Origin: Planctomycetota bacterium
GTDB taxonomy: Bacteria > Planctomycetota > Planctomycetia > Pirellulales > UBA7805
Assembly (NCBI GenBank): GCA_021413705.1
Contig: JAIOPX010000164.1
Location: 1 to 53,313, forward strand
Direction of reading: 5' to 3'
Length of the DNA: 53,313 nucleotides
Part shown: one piece after another, positions 29,254 to 38,320 of the stretch
Numbering within the stretch: the stretch's first letter is position 1
How the letters are laid out: the number at the start of each line of letters is the position of its first letter
Made by a program: the position numbers and the translations under genes
Notes under the pieces: generated by a model
What the model saw: the letters and a program-made list of their open reading frames with translations, nothing else
Databases searched by the model: none
Told to the model about the DNA's origin: nothing

Positions 29254-30065
29254 TCCAAAAAATCGAAATCTGCTGCTGCCAATTCATCCCCGTAGGCTAA
29301 CACCGCGGCTCGTTCCAGCGCGGTGCGCAGTTCGGCGATATTGCCCGGCCAGGGATGGCGTTTCAGCTTCTTCAGTGCCCCATCACTGAGCTTTCGAGGA
29401 ACCTCCCCATAGTCCTCGGCCGTGACGGACAGGAAATATTCGGCTAACGGCGCGATATCTTCGATGCGTTCGCGCAGTGCCACCGTGGGCAAGGATACTG
29501 CGTCGAGTTGCGCATACAAGTCTGGAATCAGTCTCTGACTCTGGATTTCCTTCTGCAGATCGCAAAGCGAAGAGCAGATCAACCGCACGTCGACTCGCAC
29601 CGGTCGCTTGGCTCCCAACGGATGGACCTCGCCTGATTTAATCGCGTCGAGCAGCAGCGGCTGAAACGTAAGCGGCAGGCGCTCCACTTGGCCAAGAAAG
29701 AGCGAGCCGCCGTCTGCCGCGCGGAAACTTCCCAGCGCGGCTCCCGCGAGTCCCGCGAACGCCCCCTCTTCATGGCCGAATAACTGGCTGGCGAAAGATT
29801 GCTCTCCCAATCGGGAACAGTCTACCGGCACCAGTGGCTTGGCTCCCCGGGGGCTGAGCGCATGAAGAATGCCGGCCAGGAATCGCTTGCCGCTCCCGGG
29901 CGGGCCGGTGATCAGCACGCTATAGCGATGCTTGGCGATCTGCTCCACGCGGCGACGCGTTTCCACGGCCCACGGGGAAGTGCCTAGGATGTCGTTGGCG
30001 GAGAGCTTCACTGCAATCGAATCCGTCGTCTGGTAGTAATCAAGGCACAATTCCTGGGAAGTCAT
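29235..30065 (-). CDS. Degenerate sigma54-activator-type AAA+ protein
   Basis: A 276-aa protein with the AAA+ domain of bacterial enhancer-binding proteins, without regulatory or DNA-binding domain. Walker A is GPPGSGKRF (54-61 with a normal GKx). GAFTGA loop reads GAFAGL (101-106). The Walker B reads GGSLFLGQ (119-126), with both acidic residues of the usual GGTLFLDE replaced by G and Q. The segment with arginine fingers reads IPDLYAQL (180-187) against R-x-D-L-x-x-R-L. LRERIEDI (197-204) and HPWPGNIAEL (237-246) are conserved. So the fold is kept and ATP hydrolysis and sigma54 contact seem lost. It is divergent from rluD-like gene. Start ATG 30065. Confidence 0.82.
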   Translation of the reverse strand: MTSQELCLDYYQTTDSIAVKLSANDILGTSPWAVETRRRVEQIAKHRYSVLITGPPGSGKRFLAGILHALSPRGAKPLVPVDCSRLGEQSFASQLFGHEEGAFAGLAGAALGSFRAADGGSLFLGQVERLPLTFQPLLLDAIKSGEVHPLGAKRPVRVDVRLICSSLCDLQKEIQSQRLIPDLYAQLDAVSLPTVALRERIEDIAPLAEYFLSVTAEDYGEVPRKLSDGALKKLKRHPWPGNIAELRTALERAAVLAYGDELAAADFDFLEGERGA

Positions 30066-30193
30066 TCATGTCTACCCAGCGGATTCTCGAGCGCCACATA
30101 TTGCTCCGCCGCTTGCTATTGTTCTCCCGATCCGCTTGCTCCGCAACGGGCAGGGACTGGCTTTTTCCCCTGTCAACAACGAAGCTATCAAGT

Positions 30194-31177
30194 ATGAACG
30201 AAGAATTAGCGGTATCAGATACACCGATCAACCTGACAGTCTCCGAGGCCGAAGTGGGTTGGCGGCTGGATGCTTACTTAGCGCACCACTTCACCGACTA
30301 CAGCCGCGTCTACCTGCGGCGGCTGATTGTCGGCGATGCCGTAACGGTCGATGGGCTGCGAAAAAAGGTGGCCTACCGGCTCCGTTTGGGGGAGGGGGTG
30401 AGCATCATTCCCGGCGATCCCCCTCGGGAAAGTCCTCGTCCAGAAAATATTCCGCTCGATGTTCTCTACGAAGACGACTATCTGGCCGCGATCAACAAAC
30501 CGCCGGGTATGGTGGTCCATCCTGCCCGGGGGCATTGGAGCGGCACCTTGGCCAGCGCTCTGGCCTTTCGCTTTGGAACCTTAAGCGGGGCCGGCGGCCC
30601 CACCCGGCCAGGTATTGTCCACCGTCTCGACCGAGACACCAGCGGCGTGATCATTGTGGCCAAGAACGACCAGATCCACGCCCGGCTGGCCGATCAGTTT
30701 CAGAACCGAACGCTCGAAAAGGAGTATTTTGCCATCGTGGTCGGTGCGCCAAGTTGCGACCGGGACGAAATCACCAAGCCGATCGGAGTTCACCCGCAAC
30801 ATCGCGAGAAGATGGCTATTCGGGCGGACCACTCCACGTCACGCGAGGCGGCGACATTTTATGAAGTGGTGGATCGATTCAGAGGCTTCACAGCATTGAA
30901 ACTCACGCCCCGCACGGGCCGGACACACCAGATCCGCGTGCATTTGGCTTCGATTGGCTGCCCGGTGTTATGCGATCGGTTGTATGGGGGACGCGCTGAG
31001 ATTACGCGGGGAGAGCTGAGCGGCAAACCCGCAGATACGGAAATTGTGCTGGCGCGTCAGGCGCTGCATGCCAGGCGGCTAGAGATCGAGCATCCGACTA
31101 CGGGCCAGAGGCTGGTAATTGAAGCACCGTTGCCAGGCGATATTGATGACGCTTTACTCGAGTTGCGAAAATCATGA
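30194..31177 (+). CDS. rluD: RluD-type 23S rRNA pseudouridine synthase
   Basis: A 327-aa RNA pseudouridine synthase with an N-terminal S4 RNA-binding domain (about 17-80, WRLDAYLAHHFTDYSRVYLRRLIVGDAVTVDG) and the RluA-type catalytic domain. The catalytic Asp lies in GIVHRLDRDTSGVIIVAK, with NKPPGMVVHPARGHWSGTL ahead and TPRTGRTHQIRVHLASIGCPVLCDRLYGG behind. Start ATG 30194, because the open frame upstream carries non-homologous residues. Site specificity (RluD 1911/1915/1917) is inferred from family resemblance. Confidence 0.9.
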   Translation: MNEELAVSDTPINLTVSEAEVGWRLDAYLAHHFTDYSRVYLRRLIVGDAVTVDGLRKKVAYRLRLGEGVSIIPGDPPRESPRPENIPLDVLYEDDYLAAINKPPGMVVHPARGHWSGTLASALAFRFGTLSGAGGPTRPGIVHRLDRDTSGVIIVAKNDQIHARLADQFQNRTLEKEYFAIVVGAPSCDRDEITKPIGVHPQHREKMAIRADHSTSREAATFYEVVDRFRGFTALKLTPRTGRTHQIRVHLASIGCPVLCDRLYGGRAEITRGELSGKPADTEIVLARQALHARRLEIEHPTTGQRLVIEAPLPGDIDDALLELRKS

Positions 31178-31236
31178 GAAAATAAGGAACGGGATAAATT
31201 GCCGTCCTGGTTGAATGTGAGCGAGAGCGTCCCACT

Positions 31237-31605
31237 TCAACCGCCGATTGGCAAAGAACGGACGCGAATGCGACTGCGAGTGACGGAAACTGCCGCTCCA
31301 CTAGTCAAGTCATCCCCGGCGGCACTTATCACTCGAATGAGAATGGTTGCCAGTTGCATGCCTTTCAAGCCTTCAATGCGAATACGCACTACCGATGGTG
31401 CAATCGCTTGTGAAGCCGCCAATAATTGGTGGAAGTCCGCGTCGAGCGTTACGACCACGGCCTGTCGTGCGAGTGCGTACGCGAGAATCGCCGCATCGGT
31501 AGCCCTGGCCATTCCAATATCACCAGTATGTTCGGCGATAATACCTAACGCAGCTAAGTGATTGACCGTCGAGCGGGGCAACCCCTGATCCAATACAAAT
31601 TTCAT
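31237..31605 (-). CDS. DUF5615 PIN-like protein, probable toxin
   Basis: A 122-aa protein with the DUF5615 start MKFVLDQGLPRSTVNHLAALGI, an EHTGDIGMARATDAAILAYALARQAVVVTLDADFHQLLA core and VVRIRIEGLKGMQLATIL. The acidic residues (D6, D-A in ATDAAI, D in TLDADF) are those of PIN-like nucleases. Its start overlaps the stop of the DUF433 gene by 4 nt (ATGA), so the pair is translated together. DUF433/DUF5615 pairs are described as VapBC-like toxin-antitoxin modules; activity here is inferred. Confidence 0.78.
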   Translation of the reverse strand: MKFVLDQGLPRSTVNHLAALGIIAEHTGDIGMARATDAAILAYALARQAVVVTLDADFHQLLAASQAIAPSVVRIRIEGLKGMQLATILIRVISAAGDDLTSGAAVSVTRSRIRVRSLPIGG

Positions 31606-31832
31606 GAGATCGGAAGTTCGACAACCTTGTCATCCAAGCTGGCCGCGGCAAACTCCAATGCTTGACGAATATCTTCATCCTCGATTTCGGGATATTCCAC
31701 CCGGAACTCATTGCGGTCTGGATAGGTGGCAAGAGCTTCGAGAAGGCGTCGCACGGTTAACCGCATTCCCCGAATACAGGGCTGGCCGCTCAGTGTTGCA
31801 GGGTCAAAGGTGATGCGATCATATACGGTCAT
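31602..31832 (-). CDS. DUF433 protein, probable antitoxin
   Basis: A 76-aa protein with the DUF433 signature ITFDPATLSGQPCIRGMRLTVRRLLEALA and EYPEIEDEDIRQALEFAAASL. The DUF433 fold is a winged-HTH-like domain, and in this arrangement it acts as the antitoxin of a DUF5615 toxin. It is the first gene of the pair and overlaps the second by 4 nt. Confidence 0.8.
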   Translation of the reverse strand: MTVYDRITFDPATLSGQPCIRGMRLTVRRLLEALATYPDRNEFRVEYPEIEDEDIRQALEFAAASLDDKVVELPIS

Positions 31833-31907
31833 GATAATTCTCCTCAGTTTTCGCTCCCATTCTATTCTATCACGGGTTTGATACTGCCTGCACCAATGTT
31901 CATTGCA

Positions 31908-32636
31908 TCAATACCCAAACAACATCTTCACCGGATCCTTGGTCCCGATCGTTCGTGGGCTCATGAAAAGCTCCCCGGCTGCATAGCCCGCCGCGGCGCC
32001 ACAGTGCATGGCGATGGCCCGGACGCGCTCCAAGGTGGCGCCTTTCGCCGGGGGGAATTGCGAGGCATAGCAACGTACTGCTTCGAGCTTTTTCTCCAGG
32101 CAATCGCTGATATCGACCACAAAATGCCCGGCTGAGGGGGGCAGTTCCAGGGACTGAAGCGCCAATGTGTAGTAGAGCTGCGCGGGCACCGTGTGGACCG
32201 GCAGCAGATCGAAATGGGCATCCCACTTCGTCAGTCGCGAATAGAACACGGCGGCGTCGGTGATTTGCATCGCCTGCCAATGGTCCGGCGAGGCATGGGG
32301 AGTTTTTTCGCCGAATCCAAGGATCAGCCGAGGGCGGTATTTGCGAAACTCCTTGGCCAATGCCACGCGAGCTTCAAAAGTGTCGAATAGCCGGCGGTTC
32401 GGAAGATCGAGTGTCACACGCACCTCGACTCCTAGGATGGCCGCAGCTTGCCGGGCTTCCTCCAGTCGATGCTCAGGACCCGGAGAACCGGGTGTCGGCT
32501 CGCCGTCGGTTAGATCGATAATGCCTACTCGATAGCCTTGCTTGACCAAAGATGCCAAGGTACCGCCGCAGGCGATTTCCACATCGTCTGGGTGTGCCCC
32601 GACAGCAATCACATCGAGTTGAGGATGTTCTGGCAT
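31908..32636 (-). CDS. bshB1: BshB1-type PIG-L/LmbE deacetylase
   Basis: A 242-aa zinc-dependent N-acetylglucosamine-type deacetylase. [18 protein letters not shown] (about residues 9-26) holds the metal-binding His and Asp residues, with [26 protein letters not shown] further on. Similar BshB1 proteins deacetylate GlcNAc-malate in bacillithiol synthesis. The rest of that pathway (bshA, bshC) is not in the window, so the substrate is inferred. Start ATG 32636. Confidence 0.75.
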   Translation of the reverse strand: MPEHPQLDVIAVGAHPDDVEIACGGTLASLVKQGYRVGIIDLTDGEPTPGSPGPEHRLEEARQAAAILGVEVRVTLDLPNRRLFDTFEARVALAKEFRKYRPRLILGFGEKTPHASPDHWQAMQITDAAVFYSRLTKWDAHFDLLPVHTVPAQLYYTLALQSLELPPSAGHFVVDISDCLEKKLEAVRCYASQFPPAKGATLERVRAIAMHCGAAAGYAAGELFMSPRTIGTKDPVKMLFGY

Positions 32637-32695
32637 AATGAGACTGGAGGGTTGAGGCTGTAGGCTGGAGGTCGGCAATTCCGCTCTCACGCAGA

Positions 32696-33940
32696 CTACG
32701 GTTTAACGACTGCCAACAAAAAAGTTGGGCTGAGCGCATCCAGCCGGATTCGTTCGAGTTGATGCGTGCCGCGGGCGATATTGACCATTGTCACACGCAC
32801 ATCGACGCCGTGGCGTTCCAACGCCGCACGCGTCTCCGCTACGCTTTCGATGCTGGCCACGTTGGCCACCAGTCGCCCCCCGCGGCGCAATCGCTCGAAG
32901 GCCAGTTCCACGATTCTCGCGGCCTCGCGGCCCGTGCCGCCGACAAACACGGCGTCTGGATCGGGCAAATCTACCCAGGCTTCCGGCGCTCGGCCCAAAA
33001 CAGCCACGAGATTGGTCGCACCAAACCGCTCGGCATTCGCTTTGATCAGTTGATAGTCCTCGGGATCCATCTCGACGGCGTAGGTGGTACCCGAGCGCGC
33101 GATACCTGCCGCTTCGATAGCCACGCTGCCGCTGCCGGCTCCGATATCCCACACCGTGCTTGATGCCCCCAGGTCGAGGGCCGCCAACGCAATGGCCCGC
33201 ACCTCTTCGCCCGTCAGCAGCCCCTTCTTGGGCTTTGACTGGAGGAATGATTCGTCGGGATTACCAAACAGTCGTCGACCGGTGGCTTCGGCGGGACGAT
33301 CCGGTGCGCCAGCTTTGCGAACCAGGATCATTACGTTCAGCGGCGAGAACTGCTGCCCTGTGAGGTCGGCAAGCGATCCTTGCGTGACCCGTTCGTCCGG
33401 CGAGCCGAGATTCTCACACACATAGGCCGAAAAGTAGTCGATTCCTCGATCTAACAGCGCCTTGGCAACGGCCGACGGGGGGCATTCCTCTGTCGTAAAC
33501 AATCCTGCCCGCTCCGCGACTCGCAGCTTTTCCACGATGTTCGCCAGCGGATAATTTGCGAGGTTCGTCAGATAGGCGTCTTCCCAGCTCTCTTTCACAC
33601 GGGCAAAGGCCAATTGCATGCTGCTAACGTGAGGCAGCACTTCGAAGCGGTCCTTGCCAAGCTTGTCGCACAGAAATCGAGCGACGCCATAGAACAGCGG
33701 ATCGCCGGAGGCCAGTACGACAATCCGCTGCCCGCGAGCCTCCGTGATTCGGTTCAGCGCCTCATCGAGATTCGTGCCGATGGCGAGCTTTTGAGCCCGC
33801 GCTTTTGGCACCCGTTCCAAAGTCGCCTCATCCCCAATGAGCAACTCGGCGGCGTCGATCAATCGCCGCGCCACGGCAGTCAGGCCGTCGGAGCCATCGT
33901 CTCCGATGCCAATAATGTGAATCCGGTCTGAGTTGGCCAA
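32696..33940 (-). CDS. cobL: Precorrin-6Y C5,15-methyltransferase (decarboxylating)
   Basis: A 414-aa fusion of two domains in cobalamin synthesis. The N-terminal CbiE domain (about 1-210) starts [30 protein letters not shown] and includes [14 protein letters not shown]; the C-terminal CbiT domain (about 230-414) has [39 protein letters not shown]. The start is TTG 33940 with AGGA upstream; the frame reaches further to a TTG at 33973 but this lies in a hairpin repeat. It is the only cobalamin gene in this window. Confidence 0.88.
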   Translation of the reverse strand: MANSDRIHIIGIGDDGSDGLTAVARRLIDAAELLIGDEATLERVPKARAQKLAIGTNLDEALNRITEARGQRIVVLASGDPLFYGVARFLCDKLGKDRFEVLPHVSSMQLAFARVKESWEDAYLTNLANYPLANIVEKLRVAERAGLFTTEECPPSAVAKALLDRGIDYFSAYVCENLGSPDERVTQGSLADLTGQQFSPLNVMILVRKAGAPDRPAEATGRRLFGNPDESFLQSKPKKGLLTGEEVRAIALAALDLGASSTVWDIGAGSGSVAIEAAGIARSGTTYAVEMDPEDYQLIKANAERFGATNLVAVLGRAPEAWVDLPDPDAVFVGGTGREAARIVELAFERLRRGGRLVANVASIESVAETRAALERHGVDVRVTMVNIARGTHQLERIRLDALSPTFLLAVVKP

Positions 33941-33959
33941 CGGCGTAGTCCTCGTGGAT

Positions 33960-34002
33960 GGGGACTGTCCCAATTTTGCCCCAGCAAAATGGGACTGTCC
34001 CC
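33960..34002. repeat. Long REP-like hairpin upstream of cobL
   Basis: Left arm 33960-33979 (GGGGACTGTCCC, AATTTTGC) pairs with right arm 33984-34002 (GCAAAAT, GGGACTGTCCCC), with one mismatch and one bulge, around a CCCA loop. It is not followed by a T-tract in either direction. It sits in the 5' region of cobL, between it and the Uma2 gene, and could affect cobL translation. Confidence 0.65.
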
Positions 34003-34090
34003 TTCGCGTGGAGTAAGGAGGAGATTTTACGCCCCGCGCCGACAGGCCACAATGGCGCAGATTCCAATCCAGAGATGGATTTTGCCCAGC

Positions 34091-34633
34091 CTACTGAAAT
34101 AGCTCGGTGACCGCCAACGAGAACCCCGGAAACAAGGCGCTGGACAATGTGTCAACCGATTCCACCTGTACGCCTTGATCATTGAGCGTGCAGATCGAGG
34201 CCATTTTGCGCTGCGGATCAAGCAGCCAAACTTCGCTACAACCGTTGTGTAACCAGTCTTCTGTTTTCTCCTGGATCTCGGAGGCTGAATTGCTGGGCGA
34301 GAGGACTTCGACCGCCAGGTCGGGCGGGCCGGGAAAATACTTCTTAGGGATTTCGCCCGCGATCCGGTCGCGGCGGACGAATGCGAAATCAGGTGCGCGA
34401 ACTGAATCGGGATCGCGCTCGATAATGAAACCAGTCTCGGCGCCGAAAACGCAACCCAGGTTGTTGCGTTTGACATATCCGCCCAGCGGAATCGACAGGT
34501 TCATGATCACCCAGCCGTGTTCCGCATTTCCCGGCGACATCATGCGCAATTCTCCACGTACCAATTCGCATGGTTGGGGGATTTTCGCCTCCCAGAGTCG
34601 CTCAGCGGTCGTGATGTGCGTCACCGTGTTCAT
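34091..34633 (-). CDS. Uma2 family (DUF820) endonuclease-like protein
   Basis: A 180-aa protein of the Uma2 group, with a PD-(D/E)XK nuclease-like fold. Visible motifs: RLWEAKIPQPCELVRGELRMMSP, LGCVFGAETGFIIERDPDSVRAPDFAFVRRDR, and PDLAVEVLSPSNSASEIQEKTEDWLHNGCSEVWLLDP, with the catalytic-like D (APDFAF) and E-x-K. Family function is not established. The paralogue at 38321 shares this architecture. Confidence 0.82.
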   Translation of the reverse strand: MNTVTHITTAERLWEAKIPQPCELVRGELRMMSPGNAEHGWVIMNLSIPLGGYVKRNNLGCVFGAETGFIIERDPDSVRAPDFAFVRRDRIAGEIPKKYFPGPPDLAVEVLSPSNSASEIQEKTEDWLHNGCSEVWLLDPQRKMASICTLNDQGVQVESVDTLSSALFPGFSLAVTELFQ

Positions 34634-34778
34634 GACTATGGTCCGTATCCCGCGATTCACGCTCCTTTTGTTTCTGGGACCGCCTCGCTCCCGCTACTCC
34701 GCAGCGCGCATCCCATTGCCGTGCCTTCGCAGGCGAATGCCTGGCGCGCGCTTCGGAATCAGTGAAGAGGCGAATCCA

Positions 34779-35111
34779 TTAAGCCTGGAACGAACTGCCA
34801 CAGCCGCAGGTCTTGACGGCGTTGGGGTTTTCAAACGTGAATCCGCGTTTCTCGACCCCTTCGTGGAAGTCGAGCGAAGTGCCGTCCAGATAGAGCGCAC
34901 TCTTCTTATCCAATACGACGGTAATGCCGTGCTGCTCGCTCTTGGAATCCATCTTCTCGTCAAACGTCTTGTCCAAGCCCAGCGAATAGCTGAATCCGCT
35001 GCAACCGCCGCCGGTCACACCGATTCGCAGCACGGTGCCCGGCTCGTACTTTTGCTCGACAAGGATCTTTTTGACTTCGCTGGCGGCCCGTTCTGTCAAC
35101 ATGATGCCCAT
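34779..35111 (-). CDS. A-type Fe-S cluster carrier (IscA/ErpA/HesB)
   Basis: A 110-aa Fe-S scaffold/carrier with the three cysteines of the family: [14 protein letters not shown] (first Cys about 37) and the CGCGSSF end (about 103-105). It delivers Fe-S clusters to apo-enzymes. Length and motifs match ErpA/IscA/HesB; the exact subtype cannot be given. It is a single minus-strand gene. Confidence 0.92.
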   Translation of the reverse strand: MGIMLTERAASEVKKILVEQKYEPGTVLRIGVTGGGCSGFSYSLGLDKTFDEKMDSKSEQHGITVVLDKKSALYLDGTSLDFHEGVEKRGFTFENPNAVKTCGCGSSFQA

Positions 35112-35717
35112 GGCGTAAGTTTCACTCCCAAAACTGAAAGGAACGGAAAGTCTCGTCCAGGGATCGACCCCGGCGGGGTAACTGAATTGTCCAAGGCAAT
35201 TCCTGTGGTTGAATTATACCATCATCAGCCGCCAAGGAAAAACCCCGCTAGGAGCGAGTTCAGGCGAGCGGGGGGCGTAAGCCCCCTGTTTTGGAAAGGA
35301 TGTCGCCCAGTGATTGAGCGGCAATCGTAAGACAGAGCCAACGGCCGGCTGCCGCCGGCCACTCACACCGACCGCTCGCCTTTAGTCGCTATTTCATGCA
35401 AAATCGCCCCCCAGATACCGATATACACCCCATGAGGGTCGCGACCCTCCCTCCGCGGCCCCGATGGTTGCGGACTCTTGATTCACTCTTCGTCTGGCCT
35501 GTCTTGGGCCGTCGCGGTAGAATCCCAGCGCAGGATGGTTGGTGCGCGCATCGCTGGCACCCGCCATTCTTCGCCCAGGCAATTGAGATTCTTCCCCTTT
35601 CTCCTAAGTCGATTCGGCTCCCGCTTTGGCAGTTGCCACCGGCAGGGTATTTGACAGCTCAGACTACGTTGGCCATTGCCGCGTAGCTTCACTTCTCCAT
35701 TTAACAGGAGTGTTTCC
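35112..35717. other. 606-bp gap between divergent genes holding repeats
   Basis: Region between the Fe-S carrier (minus) and the aldehyde dehydrogenase (plus). It holds the family A repeat at 35262-35381 and a 16-bp perfect palindrome at 35434-35449 (GAGGGTCGCGACCCTC). No gene supported. The last 40 bp contain a good Shine-Dalgarno (ACAGGAG at 35704-35710) for the dehydrogenase. Confidence 0.55.
35262..35381. repeat. Palindromic repeat element, family A copy 2
   Basis: Inverted copy of the 29135 element: begins AGGCGAGCGG with GGGGGC-GTAA-GCCCCC, and ends ...CCGCTCGCCT with the GGCCGGCTGCCGCCGGCC palindrome near the end. Comparing the two copies, the ends (about 35-45 nt each side) are conserved and the middle differs. 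It is intergenic, in front of the aldehyde dehydrogenase gene. Confidence 0.75.
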
Positions 35718-37190
35718 ATGGCCACCACGATTGAACCGATTCGCAAGCCCAAGATTCAACAGACCGAGTGCTTCATCGGGGGCAAATGGATTCCGGCGGC
35801 CAGCGGCAAAACATTCGCCACGATCAATCCGGCCACGGAAGAGGTCATCGCCCAAGTGGCCGAGGGTGACGCGGCCGACGTGGACCTGGCAGTGCAGGCG
35901 GCCCGCAACGCGCTGGAGAACGGCCCCTGGGGAACGATGGACGCCCGTGATCGTGGCGCACTGATACACAAACTTGCCGATCTGCTTACCGAAGAGTTCG
36001 ACGAACTGGCCGCGCTCGAATCGCTCGATAATGGCAAGCCGATCAGCGAGGCCAAGGCGGCCGATCTGCCGCTGGTCATCGACTGTCTCCATTACTACGC
36101 CGGTTGGGCCGACAAAATCCACGGCAAGACGATCCCCGTACGCGGGCCGTACTTCACCTACACGCGCCGCGAGCCGGTGGGGGTGGCAGGACAGATCATT
36201 CCCTGGAACTTTCCGATGCTGATGGTGGCCTGGAAATGGGGCCCGGCGTTGGCGGCAGGGTGTACGATCGTCATGAAGCCGGCTGAGCAAACTCCACTGA
36301 CCTGCTTGCGGATGGCTCGCCTGGCCCAGAAGGCGGGAATTCCCGACGGCGTGATCAATGTCGTACCCGGCTATGGCCCCACGGCCGGCGCCGCGGTTGT
36401 CGCCCATCCTGGGGTGGACAAGATTGCCTTCACCGGCGAACACCGCACGGCGCAGATCATCATGCGAGAAGCGGCCGAGACGATGAAGCGCTGCACGTTC
36501 GAGTTGGGAGGTAAAAGCCCGAATATCGTGTTTGCCGACGCCGATCTCGACGCGGCCGTGGCGGGGGCACATCTGGGCTTATATCTCAACCAAGGCCAAT
36601 GCTGCTGCGCCGGCAGCCGGGTGTTCGTCGAAGGGAAGATCCACGACAAGTTCGTGCAAAAGCTGGTGGACATGAACTCCGGCCGCAAGCTGGGCAACCC
36701 GCTCGACCCAGAAACGCAGCAAGGACCGCAAGTGGACAAGGCCCAGTTCGACAAGATCATGCACTACATCGAACTCGGCAAAAAGGAAGGGGCCAAGTGT
36801 GTCAGCGGCGGCAAGCGGCACGGTACCAAGGGTTATTTCATCGAGCCGACGCTATTTGACGGTGTGAAGGACCACATGTCGATCGCCAATGACGAGATTT
36901 TTGGCCCTGTAATGTCGGTTCTCCGCTTCGACGACGTGGACGAAATCGTCGATCGGGCGAACAACACCATGTACGGCCTGGCCGCGGCCGTCTGGACTCG
37001 CGATATCGGCAAGGCCCATCACATCGCCGCCAAGGTGAAAGCCGGCACGGTGTGGATTAACTGTTACGACGTCTTCGATGCGGCTGCGCCGTTTGGCGGA
37101 TTTAAGATGTCCGGTATGGGGCGGGAATTGGGGGAGAAGGCGCTGGACAATTATCTAGAAGAGAAGACCGTAACGGTGGCGATGTCGTAA
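35718..37190 (+). CDS. NAD-dependent aldehyde dehydrogenase
   Basis: A 490-aa member of the ALDH superfamily (DhaS type), oxidising aldehydes to acids with NAD(P). It shows [35 protein letters not shown], the catalytic Glu in [11 protein letters not shown] (about 262), the catalytic Cys in [11 protein letters not shown] (about 296) and EIFGPVMSV. The nucleotide-binding FTGSTEVG motif is replaced by FTGEHRTA (about 238-245), while the other motifs are normal. ATG 35718 has AGGAG upstream. The substrate cannot be inferred. Confidence 0.92.
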   Translation: MATTIEPIRKPKIQQTECFIGGKWIPAASGKTFATINPATEEVIAQVAEGDAADVDLAVQAARNALENGPWGTMDARDRGALIHKLADLLTEEFDELAALESLDNGKPISEAKAADLPLVIDCLHYYAGWADKIHGKTIPVRGPYFTYTRREPVGVAGQIIPWNFPMLMVAWKWGPALAAGCTIVMKPAEQTPLTCLRMARLAQKAGIPDGVINVVPGYGPTAGAAVVAHPGVDKIAFTGEHRTAQIIMREAAETMKRCTFELGGKSPNIVFADADLDAAVAGAHLGLYLNQGQCCCAGSRVFVEGKIHDKFVQKLVDMNSGRKLGNPLDPETQQGPQVDKAQFDKIMHYIELGKKEGAKCVSGGKRHGTKGYFIEPTLFDGVKDHMSIANDEIFGPVMSVLRFDDVDEIVDRANNTMYGLAAAVWTRDIGKAHHIAAKVKAGTVWINCYDVFDAAAPFGGFKMSGMGRELGEKALDNYLEEKTVTVAMS

Positions 37191-37264
37191 GGTCGCGAAC
37201 ATTGGACACTGCACCACAACGAATGACTGCAAAGTCAGCGAGTGTGTTGAAACGCAACCATTGT

Positions 37265-38095
37265 CTAGCGATAGGGATCGCCGGAGGCGGCCCCAACAAT
37301 ACAGCAAAGATGCAAGATCACTCCGGGAATGACGAAAAACAAGTAACCAATTATCGTTACTACAAACCACACAAATCCATTGACAGCGTGGCCTTTGTAA
37401 AGTTGACCAAGGCCAGGAATGAGAAAGCTCAAGAAAGCCGCCATTAACGGACTCCACCGTTTGCGTCCGTATCCCCTACCTACTTTAGTTCGCGTCACAA
37501 CATTGGTGTGAATGACGGGATTAGATTCTTGATTGACGACGACGTTGATGTTCGGGGCAGGTGCCGCAACTAAGTGCATGATCGGTTGAGGGGCCGCAGA
37601 TGCTTGGGATGGCCGACCATCGAGATACTCATTGCAGTGTCGACACTTGATTGCAGAGGCAGCTATGTCTTCTCCACAAATGGGACAGGGAATGCGACTG
37701 ATTTCGCTTTTCGCTACGGGGAGTCGTTGGGACGATACCTGAATTAGGTCCGAATTGGACGTATCCACTAGCGTGGGAGGCGGTCCCGGCCGACGAACAA
37801 GATTAGCATTTGCTGGTGCTTTAAGAGGAACAGCAGGCACCGCTCCGCGCGATTGGCCCATGTTGCTTGACACTGGCGGTGGAGGCGATGTGGCTACCGC
37901 TTTCTCTGCGGCAAACGCACGCGAAGGTGAAGAACTCTGCATTTTTCCAGCAGCTTTCCATTCACCATCGCTTCCTTTCCGTATTGGTGTATCCTTTGTA
38001 ATCTGACCGCTGATTGCGAGAGATTTCAGTTGCTCTGGAGTGAAAGGCCCCATGGCTTTGCCATCATTACGATAATACCACTCTGCAGCACCCAT
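37265..38095 (-). CDS. GYF_2 / zinc-ribbon / TM2-type membrane protein
   Basis: A 276-aa protein with a GYF_2 domain (residues 4-50, WYYRNDGKAMGPFTPEQLKSLAISGQITKDTPIRKG), a Pro-rich linker, a zinc ribbon (CPICGEDIAASAIKCRHCNEYL, about 137-158) and a C-terminal TM2-type double membrane helix (about 215-270, FLSFLIPGLGQLYKG...). The coding region and its 5' flank are less GC-rich than the neighbours. It is transcribed toward the aldehyde dehydrogenase gene. Such multi-domain GYF proteins are frequent in planctomycetes; function unknown. Confidence 0.78.
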   Translation of the reverse strand: MGAAEWYYRNDGKAMGPFTPEQLKSLAISGQITKDTPIRKGSDGEWKAAGKMQSSSPSRAFAAEKAVATSPPPPVSSNMGQSRGAVPAVPLKAPANANLVRRPGPPPTLVDTSNSDLIQVSSQRLPVAKSEISRIPCPICGEDIAASAIKCRHCNEYLDGRPSQASAAPQPIMHLVAAPAPNINVVVNQESNPVIHTNVVTRTKVGRGYGRKRWSPLMAAFLSFLIPGLGQLYKGHAVNGFVWFVVTIIGYLFFVIPGVILHLCCIVGAASGDPYR

Positions 38096-38320
38096 CTCGG
38101 CACCCCCAACCGTTGAAGTATAGCAACTACACTACGTGGGTAGTAGTTTGTGTTATATTGGCACTGCTGTCAAGCAAATTCTCAATCAAAAGTAACGCGG
38201 AATCTGACTGACCAATAATGCCCTTAAATTCTTCGAAGCGTATTGAAACGCCTGTTAAGTGGGCCGTATGGTTCACTCCCTGGGCTGAACTAGAAGGATC
38301 TAACTGCTAGAATTAATCCC

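Noticed and set aside
35434..35449. Operator-like 16-bp palindrome in front of the aldehyde dehydrogenase
   Set aside because: Perfect palindrome, but in a region rich in REP-like repeats and with no regulator gene nearby; I do not call it an operator.
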